Positions 63,171 to 64,000 of a stretch of 64,000 nucleotides of DNA are shown piece by piece. The DNA is from JABMNT01 sp048262255 (lineage in GTDB: Bacteria > Pseudomonadota > Alphaproteobacteria > Rhodospirillales > Casp-alpha2), in NCBI GenBank assembly GCA_048262255.1, contig JBLXFH010000001.1, positions 496,001 through 560,000 of the forward strand. The letters are read 5' to 3'. Numbering within the stretch: the stretch's first letter is position 1; the number at the start of each line of letters is the position of its first letter. Under the pieces are notes generated by a model. It searched no databases. It had not been told where the DNA came from and saw only the letters and a list, made by a program, of their open reading frames with translations. A program made the translations under genes and the position numbers.

Positions 63171-64000
63171 ATGCAATTCACCAAAAAAATAACACCTCAT
63201 CTCATGGCCGGGCTGGCCTTTGCCGGCTTTACATTTGCCGCTATGCCGGCGCAGGCGGAAGATTGTCCGCGTGGCACACTGGACGAGCGCTATTGCGACC
63301 GCGACGGCGATCTGGTCGCCGACACGCCGACCGATCCGGCTGACCTCAAAGATCCGAGCACCCTGATCTTTGCCTATACGCCCGTCGAAGACCCGGCCGT
63401 CTATAAGGAAGCCTGGTCCGATTTTATTACGCATCTGGAAAAGGAAACCGGAAAACGCGTTACATTCTTCCCGGTCCAGTCCAACGCCGCCGAAATTGAG
63501 GCCATGCGTTCAGGCCGCCTGCATATCGCCGGCTTCAACACCGGCTCGAACCCGCTCGCCGTCAACTGTGCCGGCTTCAATCCTTTTGTCATCATGGCGC
63601 GTCCCGACAATACGTTCGGTTATGAAATGGAAATCCTGACCTATCCGGGCAGCGGCATCGAAAAAGTGGAAGATATTAAAGGCAAGACTCTGGCCTTCAC
63701 GTCGCCCACATCCAACTCCGGATTCAAGGCCCCGTCGGCCTTGCTGAAATCCGAATTTAACATGATAAAAGACCGCGACTTCAAACCTGTGTTTTCGGGC
63801 AAACATGACAATTCGATTTTGGGTGTTGCCAACAAAGACTATCCGGCCGCTTCCATCGCCAACTCCGTCAAGATGCGGATGATTTCGCGCGATGTCATCA
63901 AGGCCGACCAGGTCAAGGTGATCTACAAGTCGCAAACCTTCCCGACGACCGGATTTGGCGTTGCCCATAACCTGAAGCCGGAACTAAAGGCCCAGATCAA
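63171..64000 (+). CDS. phnD: PhnD-type phosphonate/phosphate ABC substrate-binding protein (3' end cut by the window)
   Basis: Binds phosphonate, phosphite or phosphate in the periplasm for import by an ABC transporter. From the ATG (GGGAG seven bases upstream) the protein has a signal peptide (about 1-29, ending AQA). The mature part opens with a Cys- and Asp-rich linker, then the family core: FAYTPVEDPAVYKEAW, FPVQSNAAEIEAMRSGRLHIAGF, DIKGKTLAFTSPTSNSG. The frame is open to the window end, at about residue 277. The Pho-box-like upstream region supports phosphorus control. The exact ligand (phosphonate or phosphite) cannot be told. Confidence 0.88.
   Translation, partial: MQFTKKITPHLMAGLAFAGFTFAAMPAQAEDCPRGTLDERYCDRDGDLVADTPTDPADLKDPSTLIFAYTPVEDPAVYKEAWSDFITHLEKETGKRVTFFPVQSNAAEIEAMRSGRLHIAGFNTGSNPLAVNCAGFNPFVIMARPDNTFGYEMEILTYPGSGIEKVEDIKGKTLAFTSPTSNSGFKAPSALLKSEFNMIKDRDFKPVFSGKHDNSILGVANKDYPAASIANSVKMRMISRDVIKADQVKVIYKSQTFPTTGFGVAHNLKPELKAQI

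Overview
The window looks like a chromosomal segment of an alphaproteobacterium, most likely a Rhodospirillales-like or related marine lineage. This rests on gene content and order, not on any database search. The main marker is a set of minus-strand core genes: aroA-cmk-rpsA-sppA-ihfB-lapA-(ornithine cyclodeaminase family)-pyrF and then trpF-trpB-trpA-accD-folC. A FYDLN-type acidic protein diverges from aroA. DUF1127, IalB, HlyU and 'short' SppA genes also fit. G+C is moderately high, with visibly poorer patches at 7.5-8.8 kb, 24.8 kb, 56-58 kb and 59.5-62.7 kb. I saw no IS elements, prophage, CRISPR array or rRNA operon.

Layout. 1-17 kb is core: partial greB, gloB, a GNAT protein, then the trp/acc/fol block. 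A low-G+C patch follows, with two perfect DnaA boxes, a possible 41-residue ORF and an extra membrane protein gene. After that come pyrF, lapA, ihfB, sppA, rpsA, cmk and aroA. A perfect 13-bp inverted repeat separates aroA from the FYDLN gene. 17.2-24.8 kb holds tRNA-Ala(GGC) with a strong terminator, an amidase-hydantoinase pair, a secreted nuclease-fold protein that has lost catalytic residues, phhB, a YkvA protein, acetoacetyl-CoA synthetase and a GcvA-type LysR regulator. 25-37 kb holds DUF1127, DinB and alkylation-repair proteins, a PrpF isomerase with a TIM-barrel partner, a quinone oxidoreductase, a SpoU methyltransferase overlapping a polytopic membrane protein, an asparaginase, an IalB-like protein, rlmN, an XRE regulator and argG.

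37-53.4 kb is mixed: two unknown exported or anchored proteins, an AAA_14/DUF4143 ATPase, an EamA exporter, a DsbA/FrnE oxidoreductase, an Fe-S uracil-DNA glycosylase, a low-molecular-weight phosphatase, a HAD hydrolase, a D-2-hydroxyacid dehydrogenase, HlyU, a CCG-domain Fe-S protein, thpR, a FIST protein, and the tesA / ybbA-ybbP arrangement followed by a Bax-inhibitor-1 protein. 53.4-59.4 kb holds a second 2-hydroxyacid dehydrogenase, an SDR, a J-domain-like protein, a diguanylate cyclase with a C-terminal membrane anchor, and an Old Yellow Enzyme. Its intergenic stretches are rich in inverted repeats.

The most unusual unit is the tight, low-G+C minus-strand cluster at 59560-62639: a membrane-anchored arylsulfotransferase-like beta-propeller, two small membrane proteins and a PAPS-type sulfotransferase. 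It lies next to tRNA-Thr(CGT) and is my best candidate for an undescribed system, possibly a cell-surface sulfation module. The window ends inside a PhnD-type phosphonate/phosphate-binding protein gene whose upstream region carries three 11-bp-spaced Pho-box-like half-sites and a perfect 15-bp tandem duplication beside the ribosome binding site.
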